Of a stretch of 24,600 nt of DNA, positions 11,511 to 19,410 are shown piece after piece. Each line of letters opens with the position of its first letter. The stretch's first letter is position 1. Both the position numbers and the translations under genes were made by a program. Source of the DNA: a virus; IMG/VR virus record IMGVR_UViG_3300046736_000079, positions 1 through 24,600 of that record; one strand, 5' to 3'. A model generated the notes under the pieces. That model did not search any database. It saw nothing but the letters and a program-made list of their open reading frames with translations, and was not told the origin of the DNA.

Positions 11511-14500
11511 TGCCTGACGTCGCCGCCCTGAACGTCACCATCACCGCTGACACCAGAGACCTGGAGTCCGGAGTAGCTAGGGCTGAGAAGTCCGTCGCCG
11601 GCCTCGGGGCGACCATGTCCTCGGTCCTGACCGGCATCGGCGTTGGCGTCGGCATGAAGGCGTTTGACGGCATCGTCAGCGGCTTCGAGGCGGCCGGTAA
11701 GGCGGCCATCGGCTTCAACTCCAACATGGAGCAGTCGACGATTGCGTTCACGTCGATGCTTGGGAGTGCCGAGAAGGCCCAGGCGTTCCTGGACGAGATG
11801 AAGCAGTTTGCGGCGACCACGCCGTTTGAGTTCCCGGACCTGTTGCAAGCCTCGAAACAGATGATGGCGTTCGGGTTCGCCGCGAAGGATGTTAAGCCAC
11901 TTCTGACCTCGGTCGGCTCGGCAGCGGCGGCGATGGGCACCGGGCGGTCCGGCGTCGACTCGATCACGAAGGCGCTGGGCCAGATGCGCGCGGCGACCGT
12001 CGTTCAGGCTGGCGAACTCAACCAGTTGACAGAGCAGGGCGTACCGGCCTTCCAGATCCTTGCCGACGCTATGGGCATCAGCACCGGCGAGGTCAAGAAG
12101 CTAGCAAGCGAGGGCAAGATCGCCTCCGACGTGTTCATCACGGCGTTTCAGACCTGGGCGGATGCCAAGTACGGCGACATGATGGGGAAACAGGCGCTCA
12201 CCTTTGAGGGCGCCATGTCGAACATCAAAGACTCGCTGACGTTCGCGGTTGCCGAGGGCGCGAAGCCGTTCTTCGAGGCGATCTCAGCCGGCGCGGTCAC
12301 GCTCAGTCAGTTCGTGCAGTCTGACACGTTCACCGCCTGGGCAAAGAGTTTTGCCGACACCGCTCGAGATGCCTTCCGCCAGGTCGCCGATGGTGTCAGG
12401 ACGGTGCAGCAGGTACTCGCCGGAGACTGGGCGCCGGCCGATTCAATCGAGCCGTTCGCCCTCGCCGTTGGCAACGCCGCCGTCATGCTCCGCGACACGT
12501 TCGGGCCGGCCGTTACGGCGGTCGCGGGGTTTGTCACCGGCACGTTGATCCCGTCCGTGCAGGCGTTCGCAGCGCCGATCGCCGCGTTTATCGCTGGTTT
12601 CAGCGGCGCCCTCGTCTCCATCGGACTGGTCACGGTGGCCGTCACCGCTATCAGCGTCGTCCTCGGCGCGTTGCTTTCCCCCATCGGCCTGGTCGCTATC
12701 GCGGTCGGGGCGTTGGCGGCTGCCTGGACGACGAACTTTATGGGCATCCAGGAGGCGACGGCTGCCGCCTGGGCCTACCTGCTACCGATCTTTACCCAGA
12801 TCGTCGATTGGCTCGGCCCGAAGATTTCGGCTGTCCTGACGTGGCTGACGACGACCGGCTGGCCGATGATGCTGGCCGCTGCGCAGGCGGTTGGCGAGTG
12901 GATTACGACCGTAGCCATCCCGGCCCTGACGGACCTGATTGCCTGGCTCGGGCCGAAGCTGAGCGCGGTCGTGACCTGGATCACGGACACTGGATGGCCG
13001 GGGCTCGTTACGGCGGCGACCGCCGTCTCCGACTGGATCACCGGCACGGCAGTTCCCGCGTTCACTGAACTGGTTTCCTGGATCGGAGAGAAGACCAGCG
13101 CCGTAGTAACGTGGCTTACGAGTACCGGCTGGCCTGGACTGGTGACGGCAGGCGAGAAGGTCTGGGCGGTCGTGCAAGAGATTATTCGGTTCTTCAAGGA
13201 ACTGTATGTTGAACTGGACAAACGCGAGGTCTTCACGACGCTCGCGAGGCTCTGGGATGAGCTGGTCTTGGCCGGCGGGAAGGTCTGGGAAGCCATCAAG
13301 AAGATGGACGAAATCTTTCGTCCGTTCCAGCAGTTGACCGCTGAGTTCAACAGCGGTCCTGGCAAGGTGCTCGTGGAGACGTTCGGCCAGATGGGCACGT
13401 CCGGCGAGGCAGCCGGCAAGGGCATTGACATCGTTGCCGTTGCCGCGAAGGCGATGGGCACGGTCTTCGAGACCGCGCTGTTCCCGCTGAAGAACTTTCT
13501 ACAAAACCTCAAGGATCTGGGCGAACTGATCGAGAGGGCAAAGGGCTGGACACTGCCATCATGGCTGGGCGGTGGTGGCGGTGGCGGAGGGAGCGGCGGT
13601 GGTGGCATCGGGACGATGTCGTTCAGGCCCGGCGGCGGCACGCCTGATGAGCAGATCACACGGGCCGCGCTTCAGCGTGGCTATGACCCTGCCGCGCTGA
13701 TCTCGTATGCCAGACATGAGACAGGGAATTACAGTAGCGGGTTGTACGAGCGGGCTAATAACCTGTTCAGCCTTAAGGGGACTGGTCCGGCCGGTTCGGT
13801 CCAGATGAAGGACGACGAGCCGGGCCTCTCGACATTCCGCGCGTACAACAGCATCGAAGAGGCTATCAATGATTTCATGGACGTTATCGAACGCCAGTAT
13901 CCCGATGTTGCTGCGCTGAAGGGCAGCCCCGACAAGATGTTTTCGGCTCTGCAAGGCAAGGGGTGGGCAACCGATCCGAACTGGGCGGCGAATGTACTCA
14001 AGGGCCGTTCCACGGTGAGCGTGCCCAACGTCGGCGCCGGGCTTGGCGACATCAAGATCAGCCAGGCGCAGTGGGGGGCTAGCGTTGGCATGACCCCCCA
14101 GGAGGCTGCGGCAGCCTGTGGGCCCTATGCAGCCGCCCTCTTTGCGCAGGCTACCGGGCGAATGCCGAACCCGGCCGAGGCCGAGAGGCTGGCGCGGGCC
14201 GCCGGCTGGACTGAGGCCGGTATGGGCGGTACCGGTAACTTTATGAAGCTACTTGGCTCAATGGGCGTCAACGCCGTCCGTACCAACACGGCCGGCATGT
14301 CGGCCGCCGATATCACGGCGATGGCATCAAACGCCGGCTCGATGACGGGGTTCTCGACGCCGGGACACTACTTTGCCTCGACAGGGTTCGACCCGGCCTC
14401 TGGCAAGTTCAACGTCGGTGCGACCGGCACGTTCGCTGGTGGCTCGACGTGGATGACCGTCTCCGAGATGACGGCGCTGATGGGGCCGATCCAGGACATC

Positions 14501-15667
14501 ATCACGCTGGGCGGCCAGATGGGCGCGGCGTTCACGACGGGCGGCAAGCAGGTAACTGATGGCGTTGGGATCATCCCCCCTGCGATCGCTACGGCTGGCG
14601 CTGCCGTGACGACGTTCGGAGAAACCACCGCGACCACCGCCGCCGGCGTGGTTGCCAACACCAACCTGATGGCATCTGGCGCCCTGACCTCTGTGACGGC
14701 GATGGAGACCGGCATCCTGACGACCGTGCAGACCACCGCCGGTACCACCATCGCGACCGTCACGGACATGCAAGGGCAGGTGACGAGCCAGTACGCCACG
14801 CTCGCGAACGGCGCCACCTTGACGATGGGCGACATGGCGGCCGGCGTCATGACCAGCACTACCGACCTCGGTACCGGCGTCATGACGACCGTGCAGGACA
14901 TGAGCGGCAACTACATCACGACCATCACGGACCTGAGCGGGAACGTCACGGCGCAGTACACCCAGTTGGCCGCCGACGCCGTGGCGCAGACCGCCGTACA
15001 GAGTACGGGCGTCCAGGCCGAGACGGCGACGATGGCTGAGAACGTCCTGACGTCCGTGACGGACATGGGCGATGGTGTCATCACCACCGTCACCGATACG
15101 AACGGTCAGACGACGGCGACGGTCCGGGATATGTCCGGCAAGGTCACCAGTCAGTACAGCACGATGAGCACGCAGTCCAGCGGCGCCGTGACGAGGTTAG
15201 CGCAGACCAGCGTTGAGCAGTTCGGCAACATCGCCGAGGGCGCCCGGAAGCCTATCGAGCCGATCAACGGTCTGGACAAGGCGATGGGCTCGATCAAGCC
15301 GCCGAACCTCTCCAGCGTCGTCAGGGAGTTCGACAAGGTCACGGATGCCGCCAAGCGGGCGGCCTCCGCGATGGACAAGGTTGCAGACAAGGGCGGTAAC
15401 AAGAGTGCGAAGGAGTTCGCCAAGAAGGCAGCAGGCGGCCCGGTCTCTGGGATGACCCCGTATCTGGTCGGTGAGCAGGGCCCCGAGCTGTTCATGCCCG
15501 CGACGAATGGCACCATCATCCCGAACAACCGTCTTGGCGGCGGCGGAGCTGTGGTCTATCAGGTGACGGTCAACGTCAACGGCGCGCTACTCGCCAATAA
15601 TCGGATGATCGAGGAGGCCGTTGTCCAGGGGCTCGACTCGGCCAGGCGCAGAGGGAGGGAGGCGTGA
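11510..15667 (+). CDS. Tape measure protein with two wall-cutting-like domains, 1385 aa
   Basis: The protein sets tail length and is probably delivered into the host envelope. Residues 1-250 match the tape measure N-terminal domain (for example FTSMLGSAEKAQAFLDEMKQ and the AGELNQLTEQGVPAFQILAD stretch). Hydrophobic segments cover about 330-430. A 45-residue repeat starts near 434 and occurs about 2.5 times. After a Gly-rich linker (about 685-715) comes a GH73-like glucosaminidase region with ARHETGNYSS (catalytic Glu737) and ANNLFSLKG. A papain/C39-like region follows, with Cys870 in AAACGPYAAA and His953 in TPGHYF. Three 40-residue repeats start at 1059, 1114 and 1180. The C-terminus has the GGPV...LVGEQGPELFMPATNG motif seen in many tape measure proteins. 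Start is a GTG overlapping the chaperone TAG. Confidence 0.93.
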   Translation: MPDVAALNVTITADTRDLESGVARAEKSVAGLGATMSSVLTGIGVGVGMKAFDGIVSGFEAAGKAAIGFNSNMEQSTIAFTSMLGSAEKAQAFLDEMKQFAATTPFEFPDLLQASKQMMAFGFAAKDVKPLLTSVGSAAAAMGTGRSGVDSITKALGQMRAATVVQAGELNQLTEQGVPAFQILADAMGISTGEVKKLASEGKIASDVFITAFQTWADAKYGDMMGKQALTFEGAMSNIKDSLTFAVAEGAKPFFEAISAGAVTLSQFVQSDTFTAWAKSFADTARDAFRQVADGVRTVQQVLAGDWAPADSIEPFALAVGNAAVMLRDTFGPAVTAVAGFVTGTLIPSVQAFAAPIAAFIAGFSGALVSIGLVTVAVTAISVVLGALLSPIGLVAIAVGALAAAWTTNFMGIQEATAAAWAYLLPIFTQIVDWLGPKISAVLTWLTTTGWPMMLAAAQAVGEWITTVAIPALTDLIAWLGPKLSAVVTWITDTGWPGLVTAATAVSDWITGTAVPAFTELVSWIGEKTSAVVTWLTSTGWPGLVTAGEKVWAVVQEIIRFFKELYVELDKREVFTTLARLWDELVLAGGKVWEAIKKMDEIFRPFQQLTAEFNSGPGKVLVETFGQMGTSGEAAGKGIDIVAVAAKAMGTVFETALFPLKNFLQNLKDLGELIERAKGWTLPSWLGGGGGGGGSGGGGIGTMSFRPGGGTPDEQITRAALQRGYDPAALISYARHETGNYSSGLYERANNLFSLKGTGPAGSVQMKDDEPGLSTFRAYNSIEEAINDFMDVIERQYPDVAALKGSPDKMFSALQGKGWATDPNWAANVLKGRSTVSVPNVGAGLGDIKISQAQWGASVGMTPQEAAAACGPYAAALFAQATGRMPNPAEAERLARAAGWTEAGMGGTGNFMKLLGSMGVNAVRTNTAGMSAADITAMASNAGSMTGFSTPGHYFASTGFDPASGKFNVGATGTFAGGSTWMTVSEMTALMGPIQDIITLGGQMGAAFTTGGKQVTDGVGIIPPAIATAGAAVTTFGETTATTAAGVVANTNLMASGALTSVTAMETGILTTVQTTAGTTIATVTDMQGQVTSQYATLANGATLTMGDMAAGVMTSTTDLGTGVMTTVQDMSGNYITTITDLSGNVTAQYTQLAADAVAQTAVQSTGVQAETATMAENVLTSVTDMGDGVITTVTDTNGQTTATVRDMSGKVTSQYSTMSTQSSGAVTRLAQTSVEQFGNIAEGARKPIEPINGLDKAMGSIKPPNLSSVVREFDKVTDAAKRAASAMDKVADKGGNKSAKEFAKKAAGGPVSGMTPYLVGEQGPELFMPATNGTIIPNNRLGGGGAVVYQVTVNVNGALLANNRMIEEAVVQGLDSARRRGREA
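12809..13150 (+). repeat. In-gene tandem repeat of 135 bases (45 aa) in the tape measure
   Basis: Units begin at TGG codons 12809, 12944 and 13079, exactly 135 bases apart. The aligned protein starts are WLGPKISAVLTWLT, WLGPKLSAVVTWIT and WIGEKTSAVVTWLT, each followed by a TGWP segment. The third unit is incomplete. The repeat is periodic Trp-rich helix and probably contributes to tail length or to membrane interaction. Confidence 0.85.
14684..15166 (+). repeat. Three degenerate 40-residue beta-type repeats in the tape measure
   Basis: Units start near 14684, 14849 and 15047. Each has the pattern x-T-S-x-T-x-M/L-x-x-G-hydrophobic-x-T-T-V followed by a D-x-x-G turn and V-T-x-Q-Y-x-x-L/M. The first is LTSVTAMETGILTTV, the second MTSTTDLGTGVMTTV, the third LTSVTDMGDGVITTV. 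Spacers of about 15 and 26 residues separate them. This Thr/Val-rich, beta-strand-like pattern is unusual for a tape measure, which is normally helical. Confidence 0.75.
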
Positions 15668-17184
15668 GTCCCGCTCCTGCTACAGCAACGCCCCTCGTCA
15701 TGATTGACTGGCTAGCAAATGACTATGCCGCCTCGCTGGCCGATGTCACGGACCGTACCATTGCCACAATGAGCAGTGGTATCTCCATCGAGTACGGCCG
15801 CGACACCGGACGATCAGCCGCGCCTCCGATGATTTCGGCTGTTGATCTGACCCTCTGGAACCAGGACCGGCTGCTCTCTCCAGAGAATCCGTCGAGTCCG
15901 ATCTACCAGTACATCAAGCCCGGGCGCCCGATGCTGGTGGCTCAGGAGTACGGCACCGAAGACCTGTACCGGGGGACCGACGACTACCGAGCCGACGATT
16001 ACTACCGGGGCATGGGTGTCTGGCCGCTCTTGACCGGCTGGACCGACCAATTTCAGTACAGCGATGAGCCGTTTAACTACTTCGTTCAGTTGTCCGGTCT
16101 CGGGTCGGCGGCGCTTCTCAAACGAAAGATCGTCTCGGTTGAGTACAGCGGGACAACGCGGATTGATACGTGTATCGAACGGGTGCTGCAAGCCGCCGGC
16201 TGGCCGACCTCACAGCAGGTCATGACGCTGAGCGACAGCCTCGTCACCGGCTTCTGGGTCGCTGAGCGGCCAGCCTGGGACGTGCTGGTGGAATTGCTCG
16301 CCACCGAGGGGCCGGGCTCGATTCTCTGGGAGGACGGGTTTGGCACGCTCCGTTTCCAAAACAGGAATTGGCGCGGAGTTGCCGAACGGTCGCTGACCGT
16401 GCAGGCGACGCTGCATGACGGGACATCCTCCGGCCTGTTCTATACCCGGTTGGGATATGACCCGCGTTGGGACGACGTTGTCAACCGCGTGACCGTGAAG
16501 ACAACACAGCGTGAGCTGCAAGCCTCTGACGTCATTTGGAAGCTCGGCAACGACATCACGCCCGTCATCGGGACACCCCAGGTCATCAAGGTCAAGCCGC
16601 AAGATCCGTTTCAGAATGCCATCGGGCCAATCATCACGACCGACTACACCGTGTCCGGTGGCACCGTCTCGATCAGCCTGGACTGGACCAACGGCGCTGT
16701 TGCGACACTGACCGTTACCGCGCTAACCGGGACGCCGACCGTCTCCGATCTCCAGGTCCGGGGGCAACCGTTCACGGCCGTTGGAGAAACGGTAGTTGAG
16801 AGCACGACGACCAGCGAGACCGGCGAAGAGAAGACGCACGATATCGGGATCTGGCAAGAGATTGATCCGGCTCAGGCGAAGTCGATCACCGACGCCTACC
16901 TGATGCGGTATCAGGAGTCGCGGCCGATGATTACGGTCACGCTTACGAACAGCGATGCCACGTCGCAAGAACAGATGTTGAACTTTCAGATCAGCGACCG
17001 GGTCAGAATCATCAATGCCCACCTGGGGCTGGATGTGGAAGCCTACATCGAGCGGATTAAGCATGATATCCTGAGCAACACCAGGCACATTATGACGCTG
17101 TCCTGTGAGCCCGTCTCGGCCATCGGCAGCATCGGCAGCCGGTGGGACTTTGGGCTCTGGGATACCGCGACGTGGGGGACATGA
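15664..17184 (+). CDS. Tail hub / tail-tip (baseplate) protein, 506 aa
   Basis: This virion protein at the tail tip likely joins the tube end to fibres. It follows the tape measure directly with a GTG overlapping its TGA. The first 180 residues are beta-rich with GISIEYGRDTGRSAAPPMIS and a conspicuous Asp/Tyr/Arg segment (LYRGTDDYRADDYYRGMGVW). The middle has WDVLVELLATEGPGSILWED, and the C-terminal third contains VRIINAHLGLDVEAYIERIK, a pattern of tail hub proteins related to the gp27/gpD group. The final residues are aromatic and hydrophobic. A distal tail protein is not separately seen here, so this may combine functions; that point is inference. Confidence 0.72.
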   Translation: MSPAPATATPLVMIDWLANDYAASLADVTDRTIATMSSGISIEYGRDTGRSAAPPMISAVDLTLWNQDRLLSPENPSSPIYQYIKPGRPMLVAQEYGTEDLYRGTDDYRADDYYRGMGVWPLLTGWTDQFQYSDEPFNYFVQLSGLGSAALLKRKIVSVEYSGTTRIDTCIERVLQAAGWPTSQQVMTLSDSLVTGFWVAERPAWDVLVELLATEGPGSILWEDGFGTLRFQNRNWRGVAERSLTVQATLHDGTSSGLFYTRLGYDPRWDDVVNRVTVKTTQRELQASDVIWKLGNDITPVIGTPQVIKVKPQDPFQNAIGPIITTDYTVSGGTVSISLDWTNGAVATLTVTALTGTPTVSDLQVRGQPFTAVGETVVESTTTSETGEEKTHDIGIWQEIDPAQAKSITDAYLMRYQESRPMITVTLTNSDATSQEQMLNFQISDRVRIINAHLGLDVEAYIERIKHDILSNTRHIMTLSCEPVSAIGSIGSRWDFGLWDTATWGT

Positions 17185-17187
17185 TAG

Positions 17188-17820
17188 ATGGCCTACCCGG
17201 CATCTGCTGACGTATTCCCGACCATCCTGTCTACCACGAAACGAAACGACGCCGGCTTTGAGCTGGATCTGCTGCTGAATAAGGGCTTTGATGCCATCGA
17301 AGCCCTGGAGGCCGGGCTGGGGATCGGCTCCTCAAACGCGACGCCTACGGCCGGCAAGGTCCGCCGTGCGACCGGCACCGGGACGGCCGAGTGGGGACAG
17401 GTGGCAACCGGCGACATCGCGGATAACGCCGTTACGGTCAGGCCAGCCGTTACGGTCGGCTCGACTGATCCGGTGACCACGAATACGGCTATTGCGGCGC
17501 TAGCGAACCCGACCGTTTCAATTACGATCCCGTCCGGGATGACGGCCGATGTGTACATCTGGGCGTCTGGCATGGTATCCGATGCAACCGGCGGCGCCAT
17601 CGTGGCGTACCACGTCCGCATTGACAGCGGAACGTGGGTGACAATCGCGAATGCGGTCATGACGAGCGCAACACGCGCATACCTCAGCGGGTTCCATGTC
17701 TTCGCTGGAATTACAGCGGGCGCGCACACCATCGAACTTGGCAATAACGCCAGCGCCTCGTTCTCGATCACGCATTACGGCAATGCTCGCCGTATGATGG
17801 CGCTCGCCGTTGCTAAATGA
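17188..17820 (+). CDS. Tail fibre-like protein, 210 aa
   Basis: This is probably a tail appendage. It has an N-terminal helical part (NDAGFELDLLLNKGFDAIEA) that could dock to the tail tip, followed by GKVRRATGTGTAEWGQVATG, a motif common in phage fibre and neck-appendage proteins. The C-terminal 130 residues are beta-rich with repeated Val/Thr/Ala (for example SITIPSGMTADVYIWASGMV) and a final strand SASFSITHYG, consistent with a receptor-binding or jelly-roll-like domain. It is followed by two more probable fibre-related genes. Receptor identity is unknown. Confidence 0.7.
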   Translation: MAYPASADVFPTILSTTKRNDAGFELDLLLNKGFDAIEALEAGLGIGSSNATPTAGKVRRATGTGTAEWGQVATGDIADNAVTVRPAVTVGSTDPVTTNTAIAALANPTVSITIPSGMTADVYIWASGMVSDATGGAIVAYHVRIDSGTWVTIANAVMTSATRAYLSGFHVFAGITAGAHTIELGNNASASFSITHYGNARRMMALAVAK

Positions 17821-17834
17821 AAGGACGACAGGGT

Positions 17835-18227
17835 ATGCAGCTTACACCCGCACTCGTCGCGATCTTGAAGCCGAACCTGTCTGCGCTCGCTGCCGCGCTG
17901 ACGGCCGCCGGTCATACGCATCGCGGCCTCTCGCTCGATGGATCTAACCTTCTCACCAACGACACAGAGGGCAATCCGATTGATCTGTCACTTGCCGCGC
18001 AAGCGTTCGTCAACGCCTGGATAGCGCCGACACCGCCGACACCGCCGAACTGGGGGCCGGACCTCCTGACCGATGACGAGGTGCAAGCGCAGGCCGCCGC
18101 GATTGTCGACGGGCTCAGGGCGTACCGCGCCCTGGCGTCACCGACGCTGGCGCAAACAACACAGGCCGTCAAGGCGATAGCTCAAGTGGCGATCTACTTG
18201 ACGCATCAGCGGTTCCCAAACCTGTAG
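17835..18227 (+). CDS. Hypothetical tail-region protein, 130 aa
   Basis: An ATG at 17817 overlaps the previous stop, but the one at 17835 has a better AAAGGA ribosome binding site nine bases upstream, so I prefer it; the product would be 136 aa from the first start. The N-terminal half is helical (LKPNLSALAAALTAAGHTHR) with a His-Thr-His motif, then GLSLDGSNLLTND. A Pro-rich linker (APTPPTPPNW) joins a helical C-terminal part with DEVQAQAAAIVDGLRAYRAL. It lies between two fibre genes and may help fibre attachment or assembly. No clear family. Confidence 0.6.
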   Translation: MQLTPALVAILKPNLSALAAALTAAGHTHRGLSLDGSNLLTNDTEGNPIDLSLAAQAFVNAWIAPTPPTPPNWGPDLLTDDEVQAQAAAIVDGLRAYRALASPTLAQTTQAVKAIAQVAIYLTHQRFPNL

Positions 18228-18236
18228 GAGTCTGGT

Positions 18237-19163
18237 ATGTCCTGGAGTCCTCCGGCTATCCCGATTAGCGGAGCGTTCATTACGGTGGCGTTTGCCACGT
18301 CGTTGATTAATAACGGCCTGAACTGGCTGCGTCAGTTGACGGGCAACGGCGATCCGTCTGCCGCAAATCAGGTCATCGTGTCCACGTCCACATCCACGTC
18401 CACCTGGCAACAGGTCAACTCGGCCGTCATCGCCACCGCCGGCGTCAGTGATGCCAACATGGCGAATCAGAAGGTCAACCAGCTGAATCCGGCCTATACG
18501 ACATTCGGCGGGATGATCGACAAGGGAAGCGGGTTCTTCGATGCCGAGGGCACCGCCGTTGACGCGCCTGTCGGCGGCTCGGCCGAATGGCTGGTCTGGC
18601 AGAATCGGCACTGGAACTGGTCGGCCGATTATCGAGGCCAGATCGTCGTTGATATGCAGAATCAGAGCAATCTGTATTACCGTAATGTCCAGGCGGGCGC
18701 GGCCCAGGCTTGGGTCAAGATGTGGCACTCCGGCAACGATGGCGCCAGCTCGGGCCTGGACGCTGACCTCCTTGATGGCGTCCAGGGTGCCGGCTACGCG
18801 CTCGTTGCGGCAGGCGTTCCAGTTGGCGCCGTCGTCTGGTTTCGCACGCTCGCCGAGGTCACATCTGCCGGTGCGTCCTGGACGAGGGAGACCAACCTTG
18901 ACGGGCGGCTGCCGATTGGTGCTGGCACCACGTTCAGCCAGACGTTTGCCGAGGCGACGAACTACGGCGCGAACTGGACGCCGTCAAGCGGACTTACGAT
19001 TAGCGCGATTGCAGTCACGGCTGACACGCCATTCCTCGTCAATGTCGGCACGAACACGAACGTTACAACCTCGACGCACACCCATCCGGCACCGACGCTC
19101 AACGGCTCTGGCACCGCATGGCTACCGCCGATGAGAGCGGGCATCTGGGCTAGAAGGATCTAG
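18237..19163 (+). CDS. Tail fibre / receptor-binding protein, 308 aa
   Basis: AGGAG stands before the ATG. The central part contains a fibre-type knob region: WSADYRGQIVVDM followed by WVKMWHSGNDGASSGLDADL and LLDGVQGAGYALV, a widely shared tail-fibre motif. The C-terminal part has a tail-collar-like end: LDGRLPIGAGTTFSQTFAEA and, near the terminus, STHTHPAP with His281 and His283, a His-x-His arrangement that binds metal in some phage fibre trimers. The protein probably contacts the host surface. The N-terminal 30 residues are hydrophobic and may form the attachment helix. Role in host range is an inference from the fibre-like motifs. Confidence 0.78.
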   Translation: MSWSPPAIPISGAFITVAFATSLINNGLNWLRQLTGNGDPSAANQVIVSTSTSTSTWQQVNSAVIATAGVSDANMANQKVNQLNPAYTTFGGMIDKGSGFFDAEGTAVDAPVGGSAEWLVWQNRHWNWSADYRGQIVVDMQNQSNLYYRNVQAGAAQAWVKMWHSGNDGASSGLDADLLDGVQGAGYALVAAGVPVGAVVWFRTLAEVTSAGASWTRETNLDGRLPIGAGTTFSQTFAEATNYGANWTPSSGLTISAIAVTADTPFLVNVGTNTNVTTSTHTHPAPTLNGSGTAWLPPMRAGIWARRI

Positions 19164-19164
19164 C

Positions 19165-19410
19165 ATGACCGACCGACACCCGATTGAGAACTGGGGCGAG
19201 CGTCTGAATATCAAGGGCGAGGAACTGACGATTGAGCAGGCGATGCTGCTCAGCCTCGGCCATCTGAATGCACGGATGGAAAAGATGCTGGATCATCTTG
19301 AGGACATGCGCGTCCGTTTGACGCGGCTGGAGCTGTGCGTCAGGACGCTGGTGCCGGACTATGACGAACGGACACAGCCGGCCGTGCATGTGCTCCAGGA
19401 GGCATCGTGA
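19165..19410 (+). CDS. Small coiled-coil protein, 81 aa
   Basis: The protein is helical: LTIEQAMLLSLGHLNARMEK and MLDHLEDMRVRLTRLELCVR with a heptad-like pattern and one Cys. It lacks a membrane segment or signal peptide. It starts at an ATG two bases after the fibre stop and overlaps the lysin start, so it may be coupled to the lysin or be a tail-tip accessory. Function unknown. Confidence 0.65.
   Translation: MTDRHPIENWGERLNIKGEELTIEQAMLLSLGHLNARMEKMLDHLEDMRVRLTRLELCVRTLVPDYDERTQPAVHVLQEAS

Noticed and set aside
13560-13620. Simple GGT/GGC repeat as a functional DNA element
   Set aside because: It encodes a Gly linker between tape measure domains, which explains the repeat.
12775-13659. 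Long minus-strand open frame of 294 codons opposite the tape measure
   Set aside because: It is Pro/Ser-rich, lies wholly opposite a clear gene with known domains, and has no gene-like neighbours on that strand. High GC makes such shadow frames common.
14684-15166. CRISPR-like array suspected from repeats
   Set aside because: The repeats are degenerate, in frame and encode a protein pattern; spacers are not unique short sequences of equal length.
18375-18408. TCCACG-type microrepeat in the fibre gene
   Set aside because: It encodes a short Ser-Thr run in a linker and gives no sign of phase variation, since the unit length keeps the frame.
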